From Hydrogenophaga sp. (GTDB taxonomy: Bacteria; Pseudomonadota; Gammaproteobacteria; Burkholderiales; Burkholderiaceae_C), in the NCBI GenBank assembly GCA_030682835.1, contig JAUXNG010000092.1, positions 1 through 62,445 on the forward strand: a stretch of DNA of 62,445 bases, read 5' to 3'. Below, one piece after another: positions 9,077 through 19,026 of the stretch. Below the pieces are notes generated by a model, which was not told the DNA's origin, did not search any database, and saw nothing but the letters and a program-made list of their open reading frames with translations. Made by a program: the position numbers and the translations under genes. The first letter of the stretch is position 1. Each line of letters starts with the position of its first letter.

Positions 9077-9373
9077 ATGCTCCTGCTCTTTTCCGCCACC
9101 AAACTCGTGATCGAGATCGCCCTGCTCGTGCTGGTTGGCCAATGGGTGCTGGGTGTGCTGGTGGGGGCGAAGCGGGAGCACAACCTGGTCTGGCAGGCGC
9201 TGCAGGTGGCAGGAAGCCCGTTCGTGCGCGTGGCCCGCCGCCTCTCCCCGCGTGTGGTGCTCGACCGCCATGTGCCGCTGGTGGCCTGCCTGCTGCTGGG
9301 CTTCGGCTGGCTGGCCGTGACACTGGCCAAGATTTCCCACTGTCTGAAGATCGGCGTTGAACTGTGCCGTTGA
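9077..9373 (+). CDS. Small membrane protein, unknown function
   Basis: 98 residues with two hydrophobic helices (about 3-28 and 66-86) joined by a basic, probably cytoplasmic segment (VGAKREHN to RRLSPRVVLDRH). I do not recognise a named family. The stop overlaps the next start (TGATG, 9371-9375), so it is coupled to the TPR protein and lies in the same rightward unit as the DUF4212/symporter pair. It is divergent from the DUF294 gene, sharing a 160-base promoter region (8916-9076) in which I can assign no convincing promoter. Confidence 0.7.
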   Translation: MLLLFSATKLVIEIALLVLVGQWVLGVLVGAKREHNLVWQALQVAGSPFVRVARRLSPRVVLDRHVPLVACLLLGFGWLAVTLAKISHCLKIGVELCR

Positions 9374-9951
9374 TGGAAGTTTGTCGCGCCTGGCTGGCCC
9401 ATATGCGCGTGCGCTGGTACCTGCTCGCGGGGCGCCGGCAGGCGGCGCTGGCACTGTTGGACCAGGCGCTGGGGCGTTGCCCGCATGACACGAGGGCGCT
9501 GGCCACGCGAGCCCATGTGATGGCCGAACTCGGCGACGGGGCGGGCGCGCTGCAGGCGCAGGCGCAGCTGGTGGCACTGCGGCCAGCAGACGCGGCCGGC
9601 TGGTTCAACCATGGCTACCTGTGTGAGGCGGCGGGCCGGCTGGAAGAAGCCGAGCAGGCGTTTCGCCGCGCGGTGGCCATCGACCCCCGGCTGGACCGGG
9701 CCTGGTACGGGCTCGGCCTGAGCCTGATCGCCCAGCGGCGCCTGGACGAGGCGCTGGTCGCGCTCCGGAAAAACACCGAACTGCAGCCCATGAGCCCCTA
9801 CGGCTGGTACCAGCTGGCGCGTGTGCATGTGGATCGACAGGAACCGGCCGAGGCCGAAATGATCATCCGCCACCTGCAGCGCTTCGAGCCACGCATCGCC
9901 GCGCAGCTGCACCGTGAAACGGGCCTGGGTGGCCAGCCGGCGCATGCCTGA
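9373..9951 (+). CDS. Tetratricopeptide-repeat protein
   Basis: 192 residues, almost entirely tandem TPR units (ALATRAHVMAELGDGAGAL, then GWFNHGYLCEAAGRLEEAEQ, then AWYGLGLSLIAQRRLDEAL). No signal peptide or catalytic domain is seen, so it is probably a cytoplasmic scaffold. ATG 9373 overlaps the previous stop and was preferred to GTG 9364. It sits 14 bases ahead of the DUF4212 gene, suggesting a role in assembly or regulation of the transporter; this is inferred from context only. Confidence 0.8.
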   Translation: MEVCRAWLAHMRVRWYLLAGRRQAALALLDQALGRCPHDTRALATRAHVMAELGDGAGALQAQAQLVALRPADAAGWFNHGYLCEAAGRLEEAEQAFRRAVAIDPRLDRAWYGLGLSLIAQRRLDEALVALRKNTELQPMSPYGWYQLARVHVDRQEPAEAEMIIRHLQRFEPRIAAQLHRETGLGGQPAHA

Positions 9952-9965
9952 GGGATAAGACTGAG

Positions 9966-10226
9966 ATGGAACTGCGCGAAACCCACCACCGCTACTGGCG
10001 AAAGAACCTCCGGATCACGGCCGTGCTACTGGTCATCTGGTTCGTGGTGACCTTTGGTGTGAGCTACTTCGCGCGCGATCTCAATTTCAGCTTCTTTGGC
10101 TGGCCGTTCAGCTTCTGGATGGGTGCCCAGGGCACGCTGGTCGTCTACTGCCTGATCATCGGGTTTTACGCCTGGTACATGAACCGGCTGGACGTCGAGC
10201 ACGGCGTGGACGAGCCAGAGGCCTGA
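9966..10226 (+). CDS. DUF4212 small subunit of a putative solute:Na+ symporter
   Basis: 86 residues with two membrane helices (about 20-38 and 50-72), the aromatic N-terminus HHRYWRKNLR and the loop FGVSYFARDLNFSFFGWPFSFWMG. This is the typical small partner encoded directly before the VC_2705-type large subunit, as here (next ATG is 3 bases after the stop). The ATG at 9966 follows a purine-rich stretch, AGGGATAAGACTGAG. Confidence 0.9.
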   Translation: MELRETHHRYWRKNLRITAVLLVIWFVVTFGVSYFARDLNFSFFGWPFSFWMGAQGTLVVYCLIIGFYAWYMNRLDVEHGVDEPEA

Positions 10227-10229
10227 CGC

Positions 10230-12365
10230 ATGGGAGGCTTCCCGGATCCACGCCCTGGCCATGAGACCGGCTCCGATGCGGGTGGCCGCCCGGCCAGCCG
10301 GGCCTTTCGCCAGCAACTGAACAAGGTGTACCGCTGGTACACCGGCAGCTTCTTTGCCTTCGTGGTGGCGCTGGCCATCCTGGAGCAGCTGGGGGTGTCG
10401 CGCGAATGGATCGGCTTCATCTTTCTGCTCGCCACCATCGGCCTGTACGCTGGCATCGGCATCATGAGCCGCACCACCGATGCGACCGAATACTACGTGG
10501 CGGGGCGGCGCGTACCGGCGGTCTACAACGGCATGGCCACCGGGGCGGACTGGATGTCGGCCGCCTCCTTCATCGGAATGGCCGGCACGCTCTACCTCAC
10601 CGGGTACAGCGGCCTGGCCTTCATCATGGGCTGGACGGGGGGCTACTGCCTGGTGGCCCTGCTTCTGGCCCCCTATCTGCGCAAGTTCGGCCAGTTCACC
10701 ATTCCCGATTTCCTGGGGGAGCGCTACGGCGGCAACATGCCGCGATTCATCGGCATCTTCGCGGCGATCCTTTGCTCCTTCACCTATGTGGTGGCACAGA
10801 TCTACGGCGTGGGGCTCATCACTTCGCGTCTGACCGGGGTGGCGTTCGAGCTGGGCGTGTTCCTGGGACTCGGTGGCATTCTGGTGTGTTCTTTCCTGGG
10901 CGGCATGCGCGCCGTCACCTGGACCCAGGTGGCGCAATACATCATCCTCATCGTGGCCTACCTGATTCCCGTCGTCTGGCTGTCGGTGAAGCAGACACAG
11001 GTGCCCGTGCCCCAGCTCATCTACGGCTATCAGCTGGAAAAGGTCACGGCCAAAGAAAAAGAGCTGACCCACGATCCGAAGGAGCTGGAGGTTCGCGAGA
11101 TTTTCAGGAAGCGCTCGGAGGAGCTGGCCGCCAAGCTGGTGGACCCCGGCGCGGCGCTGGCCGCCGACAAGGCGGCCGCCGAGGCCTACCTGTCAGCGCT
11201 GCGCGAAGCGCAGGCGCCCTCCGGCGAGATCTCGGCGGCTGAGAAAGCGGTCTCGGCGTTGCCGCGTGACGAAGCGTCGGCCCGCCGTATCTGGACCGCC
11301 GCCAAGGCCAATGCAGACACCAAGGCACGCCCGCTCAACGGCATGCCGGCCCATGCCACCCAGTTTGCTGGCGACCCCGACGGGAACGCAGGCGAGCGTC
11401 AGTTGTTCGACGAATCGCGGCGCAACTTTCTTGCGCTGGTGTTCTGCCTGATGATCGGCACCGCCGCGCTGCCCCACATCCTCATGCGCTACTACACCGT
11501 GCCCAGCGTGAAGGAGGCGCGGCAGTCCGTGACCTGGTCGCTCTTCTTCATCTTCCTGCTGTACGTGACCGCACCGGCGCTGGCGGTGCTGGTGAAATTC
11601 GAGGTCTTCCATGTGCTCATTGGCACGCCCATCGACCAGCTGCCGGCCTGGGTGGCCTCATGGAACAAGGTGGACCCCACGCTGATGTCCATCACCGACG
11701 TCAACCGCGACGGCATCCTGCAGCTCAACGAGATGAGCATCGGCGGCGACATCATCGTTCTCGCCACGGCCGAGATCGGCGGACTGCCCTACGTGATTTC
11801 CGGGCTGGTGGCCGCCGGGGGGCTGGCGGCCGCGCTGTCCACGGCCGACGGCCTGCTCCTCACGATCGCCAATGCTTTGTCGCACGACCTGTACTACAAG
11901 ATGATCGACCCCAACGCGTCCACCGCGCGCCGGGTCACCATTTCCAAGGTGCTGCTCCTGATGGTGGCCCTGGCGGCGGCCTACGTGGCGGCGCAGAAGC
12001 CAGCCGACATCCTGTTCCTGGTGTCGGCGGCGTTTTCGTTTGCCGCCGCGGCATTCTTTCCGGCGCTGGTGCTGGGCATCTTCTGGAAGCGCGCCACCGG
12101 CATCGCCGCGTCGGTGGGCATGGTGGCCGGGCTGGGTGTCACCTTCTATTACATGGTCATGACCCACCCCTGGCTGCGCGGCGTGTTTGGCGTCACCACA
12201 CCGGTCGAGCTGTGGTGGGGCATCCAGCCGATTTCGGCCGGGGTGTTCGGCGTGCCCGTGGGGGCAGCGGTGATTGTCCTGCTCAGCCTGGTCACACCTG
12301 CGCCGGGCCGCAAGGTACAGCAGCTGGTGGAACACGTGCGCTACCCCAATCTCAGGGGACCTTGA
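10230..12365 (+). CDS. VC_2705-type sodium:solute symporter large subunit
   Basis: 711 residues of the SLC5/SSS family, related to acetate permease ActP; it probably takes up acetate or another short organic acid with Na+. Membrane core motifs include YYVAGRRVPAVYNGMATGADW and GLAAALSTADGLLLTIANALSHD. Two family-specific inserts interrupt the core: a charged helical segment (about 255-395), and an EF-hand-like loop, DVNRDGILQLNE (490-501), with D, N, D, G, I and E at canonical positions. It is paired with the DUF4212 gene. No T-rich terminator is seen after the stop, only a GGCGCTGCAGCGCC palindrome (12380-12393). Confidence 0.9.
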   Translation: MGGFPDPRPGHETGSDAGGRPASRAFRQQLNKVYRWYTGSFFAFVVALAILEQLGVSREWIGFIFLLATIGLYAGIGIMSRTTDATEYYVAGRRVPAVYNGMATGADWMSAASFIGMAGTLYLTGYSGLAFIMGWTGGYCLVALLLAPYLRKFGQFTIPDFLGERYGGNMPRFIGIFAAILCSFTYVVAQIYGVGLITSRLTGVAFELGVFLGLGGILVCSFLGGMRAVTWTQVAQYIILIVAYLIPVVWLSVKQTQVPVPQLIYGYQLEKVTAKEKELTHDPKELEVREIFRKRSEELAAKLVDPGAALAADKAAAEAYLSALREAQAPSGEISAAEKAVSALPRDEASARRIWTAAKANADTKARPLNGMPAHATQFAGDPDGNAGERQLFDESRRNFLALVFCLMIGTAALPHILMRYYTVPSVKEARQSVTWSLFFIFLLYVTAPALAVLVKFEVFHVLIGTPIDQLPAWVASWNKVDPTLMSITDVNRDGILQLNEMSIGGDIIVLATAEIGGLPYVISGLVAAGGLAAALSTADGLLLTIANALSHDLYYKMIDPNASTARRVTISKVLLLMVALAAAYVAAQKPADILFLVSAAFSFAAAAFFPALVLGIFWKRATGIAASVGMVAGLGVTFYYMVMTHPWLRGVFGVTTPVELWWGIQPISAGVFGVPVGAAVIVLLSLVTPAPGRKVQQLVEHVRYPNLRGP

Positions 12366-12396
12366 ACTGGGAGGCGCCAGGCGCTGCAGCGCCGGG

Positions 12397-12425
12397 TTGG
12401 ACGACACGGCATTTCTTGCTAGAAT
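12397..12425 (+). promoter_or_regulatory. Sigma70-type promoter of the rpsF operon
   Basis: TTGGAC (12397-12402), a 17-base spacer and TAGAAT (12420-12425), in the gap before rpsF. The predicted start near 12432 would give a leader of about 90 bases. Confidence 0.75.
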
Positions 12426-12479
12426 CGTGGGCTTGCCTTGCTGCACCCCATTTCGACGCTGGGGGCAGCTTCAACCAAG

Positions 12480-12501
12480 CGCCTGCACCCATGTGCAGGC
12501 G
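12480..12501 (+). promoter_or_regulatory. Hairpin in the rpsF leader
   Basis: Perfect 9-bp stem CGCCTGCAC / GTGCAGGCG with a CCAT loop, 23 bases before the rpsF start and inside the predicted leader. Its position suits autoregulation by S6 or S6:S18, but I cannot show the known S6:S18 motif, and there is no T run to make it a terminator. Confidence 0.4.
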
Positions 12502-12524
12502 TTGTCCATCCACAAGGAGAGTCT

Positions 12525-12899
12525 ATGCGTCATTACGAAATCGTTTTGCTGATCCACCCGGATCAAAGCGAACAGGTTCCAGCCATGCTGGAGCGTTACA
12601 AGGGCATGATCACCGCCGGCGGCGGCAAGATCCACCGTGTTGAAGACTGGGGCCGTCGCCAGATGGCTTACCAGATCAACAAGCTGTCCAAGGCCCACTA
12701 TCTGTGCGTGAACATCGAGGCTGATCAGGCCGTGATGGCTGAACTGGAGCATGCCTTCAAGTTCAACGACGCCGTGCTGCGCCACCTGACGGTTCTGAAG
12801 AAGAAGGCCGACACCGGTCCTTCTTCCATGATGAAGTCGGTCGAGCGCGAAGAAGCGCGCAAGTCCCAGCAACAACCGCAGGAACAGGCCGCAGCGTAA
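12525..12899 (+). CDS. rpsF: 30S ribosomal protein bS6
   Basis: 124 residues. N-terminus [19 protein letters not shown], internal [17 protein letters not shown] and the end of the fold [10 protein letters not shown] are diagnostic; a charged tail with [10 protein letters not shown] follows. S6 binds the central domain of 16S rRNA together with S18. ATG 12525 was chosen over an in-frame upstream ATG at 12438, which lies inside the leader. An AAGGAGA site (12514-12520) precedes it. First gene of rpsF-priB-rpsR-rplI. Confidence 0.97.
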   Translation: MRHYEIVLLIHPDQSEQVPAMLERYKGMITAGGGKIHRVEDWGRRQMAYQINKLSKAHYLCVNIEADQAVMAELEHAFKFNDAVLRHLTVLKKKADTGPSSMMKSVEREEARKSQQQPQEQAAA

Positions 12900-12921
12900 C
12901 GCTGCGTGACGTCGTCAGCGG

Positions 12922-13209
12922 GTGAACCAGCTTCAACTGTCGGCTGTGGTGGTGCAGGTGCAGAGCCTGCGCTACACGCCAGCCGGCATCCCGGTCGTGA
13001 ACATCGTGCTGGAGCACGAGTCCCAGATCGTTGAAATGGACACTCCGCGGCTGGTGAAGCTGCAACTGAGGGCCATGGCCTTCGGTGCGCAGGCCGAGGT
13101 GCTTTCCCGACAGGGACTCGACTCGGCTTGCATGTTTCACGGCTTCCTGACGAACGCCCGCAACGGCAAAGGCGTTGTGTTCCACATCCAAGATTTCAGC
13201 AAGACATAG
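12922..13209 (+). CDS. priB: Primosomal replication protein N (PriB)
   Basis: 95 residues forming one OB-fold, a dimeric single-stranded-DNA-binding protein of the PriA restart primosome. Recognisable stretches are [29 protein letters not shown] and [11 protein letters not shown]. The start is GTG 12922; no strong ribosome-binding site is seen, so coupling to rpsF translation is likely. Its place between rpsF and rpsR is the usual one in proteobacteria. Confidence 0.93.
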   Translation: MNQLQLSAVVVQVQSLRYTPAGIPVVNIVLEHESQIVEMDTPRLVKLQLRAMAFGAQAEVLSRQGLDSACMFHGFLTNARNGKGVVFHIQDFSKT

Positions 13210-13220
13210 GAAGGCCCATC

Positions 13221-13502
13221 ATGGCTGCACCCAAACGTTTCAACAAAGACAAGCGCCCCAAGCGCAACACCCAATCGCTGCTGTTCAAGCGCAAGCGCTT
13301 CTGCCGCTTCACGGTGGCCAACGTCGAAGAAGTCGACTACAAGGACGTGGACGTCCTGCGTGACTTCATCGCCGAAAACGGCAAGATCATCCCCGCGCGC
13401 CTGACCGGCACGCGCGCCTTCTACCAGCGCCAGGTCAACACCGCCATCAAGCGCGCACGCTTCCTGGCCATGCTGCCTTACAGCGACCAGCACCGCGTCT
13501 GA
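13221..13502 (+). CDS. rpsR: 30S ribosomal protein bS18
   Basis: 93 residues with the family core [38 protein letters not shown] and [20 protein letters not shown]. It partners S6 on the small subunit. ATG 13221 follows AGGAAGG (13208-13214). An in-frame upstream extension from 13128 lies inside priB and was not used. Confidence 0.97.
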   Translation: MAAPKRFNKDKRPKRNTQSLLFKRKRFCRFTVANVEEVDYKDVDVLRDFIAENGKIIPARLTGTRAFYQRQVNTAIKRARFLAMLPYSDQHRV

Positions 13503-13518
13503 TCGGGAGAGACTCAAC

Positions 13519-13971
13519 ATGCAAATCATTCTGCTCGACAAAGTTGTCAACCTCGGCGCCCTGGGCGATGTGGTCAAGGTCAAGGACGGCTACGCCCGTA
13601 ACTTCCTGATTCCCAAGGGCCGTGCCCGCCGCGCCACCGCCAAGGCGGTTGCCGAATTCGAAGCGCGCCGCGCCGACCTCGAGAAAGTCGCCGCTGCCAA
13701 GCTGGCCGAAGCCCAGGGCGTCGGTGAGAAGCTGGCCGCCGTGACCATCAAGCTGTCGCAAAAAGCCGGCGTCGATGGCCGCCTGTTCGGTTCCGTCACC
13801 AACCATGACGTGTCCGAAGAGCTGGTGAAGCAGGGCTTCGCCGTGACGAAGTCGCAAGTGCGCCTGCCCAATGGTCCCCTCAAGCTGGTGGGCGACTACA
13901 CGGTGAACGTGCACCTGCACACCGACGTGGACGTGGAAGTCAACGTCTCCGTGCTGGGCGAAACCGCCTGA
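13519..13971 (+). CDS. rplI: 50S ribosomal protein bL9
   Basis: 150 residues: the N-terminal domain has the L9 signature ([27 protein letters not shown]), a long connecting helix follows, and then the C-terminal domain ([13 protein letters not shown]). Normal length. GGGAGAG (13504-13510) precedes the ATG. Last gene of the ribosomal block, followed by a strong terminator. Confidence 0.97.
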   Translation: MQIILLDKVVNLGALGDVVKVKDGYARNFLIPKGRARRATAKAVAEFEARRADLEKVAAAKLAEAQGVGEKLAAVTIKLSQKAGVDGRLFGSVTNHDVSEELVKQGFAVTKSQVRLPNGPLKLVGDYTVNVHLHTDVDVEVNVSVLGETA

Positions 13972-14005
13972 TGATCTGGCGCTGGCGCCCAGGCGCCGCG
14001 CCCTG

Positions 14006-14037
14006 AAGCCGCCGACCTTCGGGTCGGCGGCTTTTTC
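14006..14037 (+). terminator. Rho-independent terminator after rplI
   Basis: A perfect 12-bp stem, AAGCCGCCGACC (14006-14017) with GGTCGGCGGCTT (14022-14033), has a TTCG tetraloop and is followed by a T-rich stretch. It separates the ribosomal operon from dnaB. Confidence 0.95.
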
Positions 14038-14141
14038 TTTGGGTGGCAGCGCCCGGCTTCATCCCGTCGATAGAGGCAACCGGCTGTCGCGTGCCCGTCC
14101 CTGGCGTCACCGTCCACCGTCTGTACAGGGCTGTGCACGGG

Positions 14142-14150
14142 TTGTCCACA
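14142..14150 (+). promoter_or_regulatory. DnaA-box-like site upstream of dnaB
   Basis: TTGTCCACA matches the DnaA box consensus TTATNCACA at all but one defined position. It lies 63 bases before dnaB. A single 9-mer is weak evidence. Confidence 0.3.
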
Positions 14151-14212
14151 GACTTGTCCCATGACGAAGGGCGACCCCCGGCGTACCATTGCCGCTCACT
14201 TCAAGAATGCCC

Positions 14213-15640
<1,428 letters not shown>

Positions 15641-15699
15641 GCACAAACTGCGGCAGGCGGCACCGCTGAAGCAGGCGTGCCTTAACCCAGAACACCGCG

Positions 15700-15768
15700 G
15701 AACGGGCTTTGCCCGGCCGCAGGTGTTGCCCCCTCGGGGGGGTGACGCGCACAGCGCGGCGCGGGGGG
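15700..15768. repeat. GC-rich palindromic element, single arm, abutting the phoH stop
   Basis: This copy (GGAACGGGCTTTGCCCGGCC, then CCCCCTCGGGGGGTGACGCG, then GCGCGGCGCGGGGGG) closely matches the right arm of the 6834-7049 repeat. As there, GGGGGG runs directly into the TTA stop of the minus-strand gene. Confidence 0.75.
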
Positions 15769-17580
15769 TTACAACACTTCGCTGGCGAAGTCGGCCAGCC
15801 GCGAACGCTCCCCACGGGCCAGCGTGATGTGCCCGCCGTGCGGCCATCCCTTGAAGCGGTCCACCGCAAAGGTCAGGCCTGATGAGCCTTCCGTGAGGTA
15901 GGGCGTGTCGATCTGTGCGAGGTTGCCCATGCAGATGATCTTGGTGCCCGGGCCCGCGCGCGTGATGAGTGTCTTCATCTGCTTGGGCGTGAGGTTCTGG
16001 GCCTCGTCGATGATCACGTATTTGTTCAGGAAGGTGCGCCCCCGCATGAAGTTCATGCTCTTGACCTTGATGCGGCTGCGGATCAGCTCGTTGGTGGCAG
16101 CACGGCCCCATTCGCCAGCATTGCCGCCATCGCCCTTGGCCAGGAACTCCAGGTTGTCGTCCAGCGCACCCATCCAGGGGCCCATTTTTTCTTCCTCGGT
16201 GCCGGGAAGGAAGCCGATGTCCTCGCCCACGCTGACCGTGGCACGGGTCATGATGATTTCGGTGTAGCGGCGGTCGTCCAGCACCTGCGTGAGACCGCTG
16301 GCCAGCGCCATCAGCGTCTTGCCGGTGCCGGCAGTGCCGGTCAGCGTGACGAAGTCGATTTCCGGGTCCATCAGGATGTTGAGCGCGAAGTTCTGCTCGC
16401 GGTTGCGGCTGGTCACGCCCCACACGGCATTCTTCAGGTGGGTGAAGTCCTTCAGGGTGCGCAGCACCGCCGTCTTGTCGCGGATCTCCGTGACCCGGGC
16501 GTATAGCGAGGGTTCACCCGGCGCTTCGAAATAGACAAACTGGTTGATGTGGAACTGGCCCACCGCCGGGCCACTGACGCGGTAGAAGGTGTGGCTGCCG
16601 TTCTGCCAGCTCTCGATGGTCTTGCTCTGGCGGGTCCAGAAATCCTGTGGCAGAGCAAGGGCGCCGGCGTACAGCAGTTCGCCGTCTTCCAGCGTCTTGT
16701 CGCTTTCGTAGTCTTCGGCGCAGAGCCCGAGCGCACGGGCTTTCACCCGCATGTTGATGTCCTTGGACACCAGGATCACCTGGCGCTGCGGGTACTTGCT
16801 GCTGAGCGCCTGCACCACGCCCAGAATCTGGTTGTCAGCCTTTCCCTGCGGCAGGCTGGTGGGCAGCTGCGCGTCGAGCGGCTCGGTCTGGAAGAACAAC
16901 TGGCCGCGGGCCGACTGATGGCCCGTGGCCGAGAGTTTCAGGCCGCGGGCCATGTCGCCCCCGTGCTGTGCCACCAGAGCGTCCAGCGTTCGGCTGGTCT
17001 GGCGGCCGTTGCGTGCGACCTCCGTCATGCCTTTTTTGTGGCCGTCCAGTTCTTCCAGCACGATCATGGGCAGGAAGATGTCGTGTTCTTCGAAACGGAA
17101 CAGGCTGGTCGGGTCGTGCAGCAGCACGTTGGTGTCCAGCACGAACAGCCGCGAGGGTCCGGACGCATCCGACTTGCGGCGACCCGAACGGCGGTTGCCG
17201 CTGGCCACAGCGGCAGGCGGTGGCGTCTCGGCCACCGTGGCGGAGCTGGGCTGGCGCACTTTGGCGGCAGGGGCTGCGGTCTCGGCGTGCACTTCCTCGG
17301 CGGGCACCGCTTGCGGGACCGGGGCCTGCGTTGGCGGGGCGGTTGGGGAAACGTCGCCGCTCACCGCCGGGCCGCGTTTGCGCGAGCGGGGGCGCTTGCC
17401 CGCCGGTGCCGCGCTTGCCAGGTCCGTTGGCACCTGTTGGGCCCGTGGAACGGGATCAGCAGCGGCACGGACAGCCTCGTTCACAGGCAGCAGGTCAAAC
17501 GCTTCTTCCGCAGCCCTGAGGCTGTAGGCCTCGCGGGAGAGGAGGGACGCACGTTTCGAGGGGGGAGGGGGCAATGGCAT
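15769..17580 (-). CDS. PIN-PhoH protein (PhoH2-type RNase/helicase)
   Basis: 603 residues. Residues 1-140 are a Pro/Ala/Arg-rich, probably disordered extension. A PIN nuclease domain begins at RLFVLDTNVLLHD (Asp149), with further acidic sites near VLEELD and GKADNQ. The PhoH ATPase domain (about 345-600) has Walker A TGTAGTGKTLMA and Walker B YVIIDEAQNLT. PhoH2 proteins unwind and cleave RNA. The start at 17580 gives MPLPPPPSK; a shorter start is possible because the extension is variable. The stop is flush with a palindromic repeat. Confidence 0.9.
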   Translation of the reverse strand: MPLPPPPSKRASLLSREAYSLRAAEEAFDLLPVNEAVRAAADPVPRAQQVPTDLASAAPAGKRPRSRKRGPAVSGDVSPTAPPTQAPVPQAVPAEEVHAETAAPAAKVRQPSSATVAETPPPAAVASGNRRSGRRKSDASGPSRLFVLDTNVLLHDPTSLFRFEEHDIFLPMIVLEELDGHKKGMTEVARNGRQTSRTLDALVAQHGGDMARGLKLSATGHQSARGQLFFQTEPLDAQLPTSLPQGKADNQILGVVQALSSKYPQRQVILVSKDINMRVKARALGLCAEDYESDKTLEDGELLYAGALALPQDFWTRQSKTIESWQNGSHTFYRVSGPAVGQFHINQFVYFEAPGEPSLYARVTEIRDKTAVLRTLKDFTHLKNAVWGVTSRNREQNFALNILMDPEIDFVTLTGTAGTGKTLMALASGLTQVLDDRRYTEIIMTRATVSVGEDIGFLPGTEEEKMGPWMGALDDNLEFLAKGDGGNAGEWGRAATNELIRSRIKVKSMNFMRGRTFLNKYVIIDEAQNLTPKQMKTLITRAGPGTKIICMGNLAQIDTPYLTEGSSGLTFAVDRFKGWPHGGHITLARGERSRLADFASEVL

Positions 17581-17606
17581 GGGTGTCTTGATTCAGGGCA
17601 GGGCAG

Positions 17607-17644
17607 AAAAACAAAAAGCCGCCGGGGTGACCGGGCGGCTTTTG
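17607..17644 (-). terminator. Rho-independent terminator downstream of bcp
   Basis: On the minus strand AAAAGCCGCC pairs with GGCGGCTTTT, followed by TTTTTGTTTTT. It ends the bcp transcript ahead of phoH, so phoH must be transcribed from its own promoter or by read-through. Confidence 0.75.
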
Positions 17645-17774
17645 AGGCTGCTGTGTGAGGGGGCAGAAGGTGGAGCGATGGAGCGTCCAAGAGTCATGGG
17701 TTCATTATGCATGACCCGTTCATTGCACCGAAGCATGGACACCGCGGTATGCCGGGCGCCATTTCCTCGGTGGT

Positions 17775-18251
17775 TCAGGCTGCCTTTTTGAGCGTTTTCA
17801 CCGCCTTGAGCACTTCTTCCACATGGCCGGGCACCTTGAGGCCGCGCCATTCATGCTTCAGCACGCCGTCGGCGCCGATCAGGAAGGTGCTGCGCTCAAT
17901 GCCCTTGACCTTTTTGCCGTACATGATCTTGTTCTTGACCACGCCGAACATATGGCACATTTTCTCTTCGGTGTCGGCAATCAGTTCAAACGGCAACTCA
18001 AGTTTGGTCTTGAATTCGTCGTGCGACTTCATGTTGTCGCGGGAAACGCCGAAAACCTGGGCTCCTGCCTTGACGAAGTCCTTGTACTTGTCGCGGAACT
18101 GCATGGCTTCGGTGGTGCAGCCGGGCGTGTTGTCCTTGGGGTAAAAGTACAGCACCACGGTCTGTCCCAGATGGGTCTGGTTGCTGACCTTGACGCCACC
18201 AGTGGCTTGCGATTCGAATTCGGGAATGGGTTTATTGACAACGACTGCCAT
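17775..18251 (-). CDS. bcp: Thioredoxin-dependent peroxiredoxin Bcp/PrxQ
   Basis: 158 residues of the AhpC/TSA fold. The peroxidatic Cys is in DNTPGCTTEAMQF, with YFYPKDNTPG before it and FGVSRDN after it. The resolving Cys of typical PrxQ, five residues further on, is absent (TTEAM), so a one-cysteine or other resolving mode is likely. It reduces hydroperoxides with thioredoxin. Normal length. A terminator follows at 17607-17644. Confidence 0.94.
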   Translation of the reverse strand: MAVVVNKPIPEFESQATGGVKVSNQTHLGQTVVLYFYPKDNTPGCTTEAMQFRDKYKDFVKAGAQVFGVSRDNMKSHDEFKTKLELPFELIADTEEKMCHMFGVVKNKIMYGKKVKGIERSTFLIGADGVLKHEWRGLKVPGHVEEVLKAVKTLKKAA

Positions 18252-18461
18252 ACTGCGTGGACCCCTGACGTAAGTTGGTGGTGTTTCGTTGGCTCCCCGT
18301 GTGTTCGGGACGCCGGTGCACAGCGGTGGTGCACGGGTGATACCCGCCGGGAAACAATCGGGTATTTTACCCCGGAACGGCTTTTTGACCTACCCGACAC
18401 CTGCCGGACCGCAGCTGGCCCTGTCGCGCGGGCGGCCATTGGCGCCAGCCTGCGCCAGCGA

Positions 18462-18842
18462 TCAGGCGTCTATCAGCAGCGCCACCACCACGCGCCTGCC
18501 TTCGGCGGTCAGGATGTTGTAGGTCCTGCAGGCGGCGGGCGTGTCCATCGTTTCGACGCCGATGCGGCGTTCGATCAGCGTGGCCAGCAGGGCCGGTCGC
18601 ACAAATCGCAACCGGGCGCCACTGCCGAACACGACGAGCTCTGGCGGCTCGGCGGTCAGGGTCAGCAAGCGCTCGAAGTGGGCGGCGGTGAGGTCGTCCA
18701 AGCCGCCGCAGTTCCACGGCTGCGGTTGACCGCTGGAGGCCAGCACCAGGCTCTGGGTGTGTCGCTGGCCGTTGACCGCGACCCAGCCCTCGCCGTAGGC
18801 GGTGATGGCCTGGAAGTCAAGTTTGTCGGCGTGCAGTTTCAT
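18462..18842 (-). CDS. Mth938-like domain protein (DUF498)
   Basis: 126 residues, no signal peptide or membrane helix. The N-terminal half has YGEGWVAVNGQ and the middle has ELVVFGSGARLRFVRP, followed by GVETMDTPAACRTYNILTAEGR, the pattern of the Mth938/NDUFAF3 family. Its function in bacteria is unclear; the mitochondrial relative helps assemble complex I. It lies upstream of bcp on the same strand with a 210-base gap in which I see no clear promoter or terminator. Confidence 0.85.
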   Translation of the reverse strand: MKLHADKLDFQAITAYGEGWVAVNGQRHTQSLVLASSGQPQPWNCGGLDDLTAAHFERLLTLTAEPPELVVFGSGARLRFVRPALLATLIERRIGVETMDTPAACRTYNILTAEGRRVVVALLIDA

Positions 18843-19026
18843 GGGTGGCGCGTGCGCAGGGCGGTGGGGTCGGACGGTGGTGGGGTGGCGGTGTTGCCGC
18901 CCGGAACACCCGGTGATCTGTGGTCAAATTACAGGTTTCCCTGAAGACGTTTCCTAATATATACCGCCCGTCTTTCTGCCGTGAGAGAGGCTGGGACAAG
19001 ACCACTGACTCCCCTTGGGAGGGACT

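Noticed and set aside
17690..17735. Inverted repeat GGGTTCAT / ATGACCC near the phoH upstream region as an operator or promoter
   Set aside because: The arms do not match in length, and no -35 is found at a suitable distance from the CATAAT nearby.
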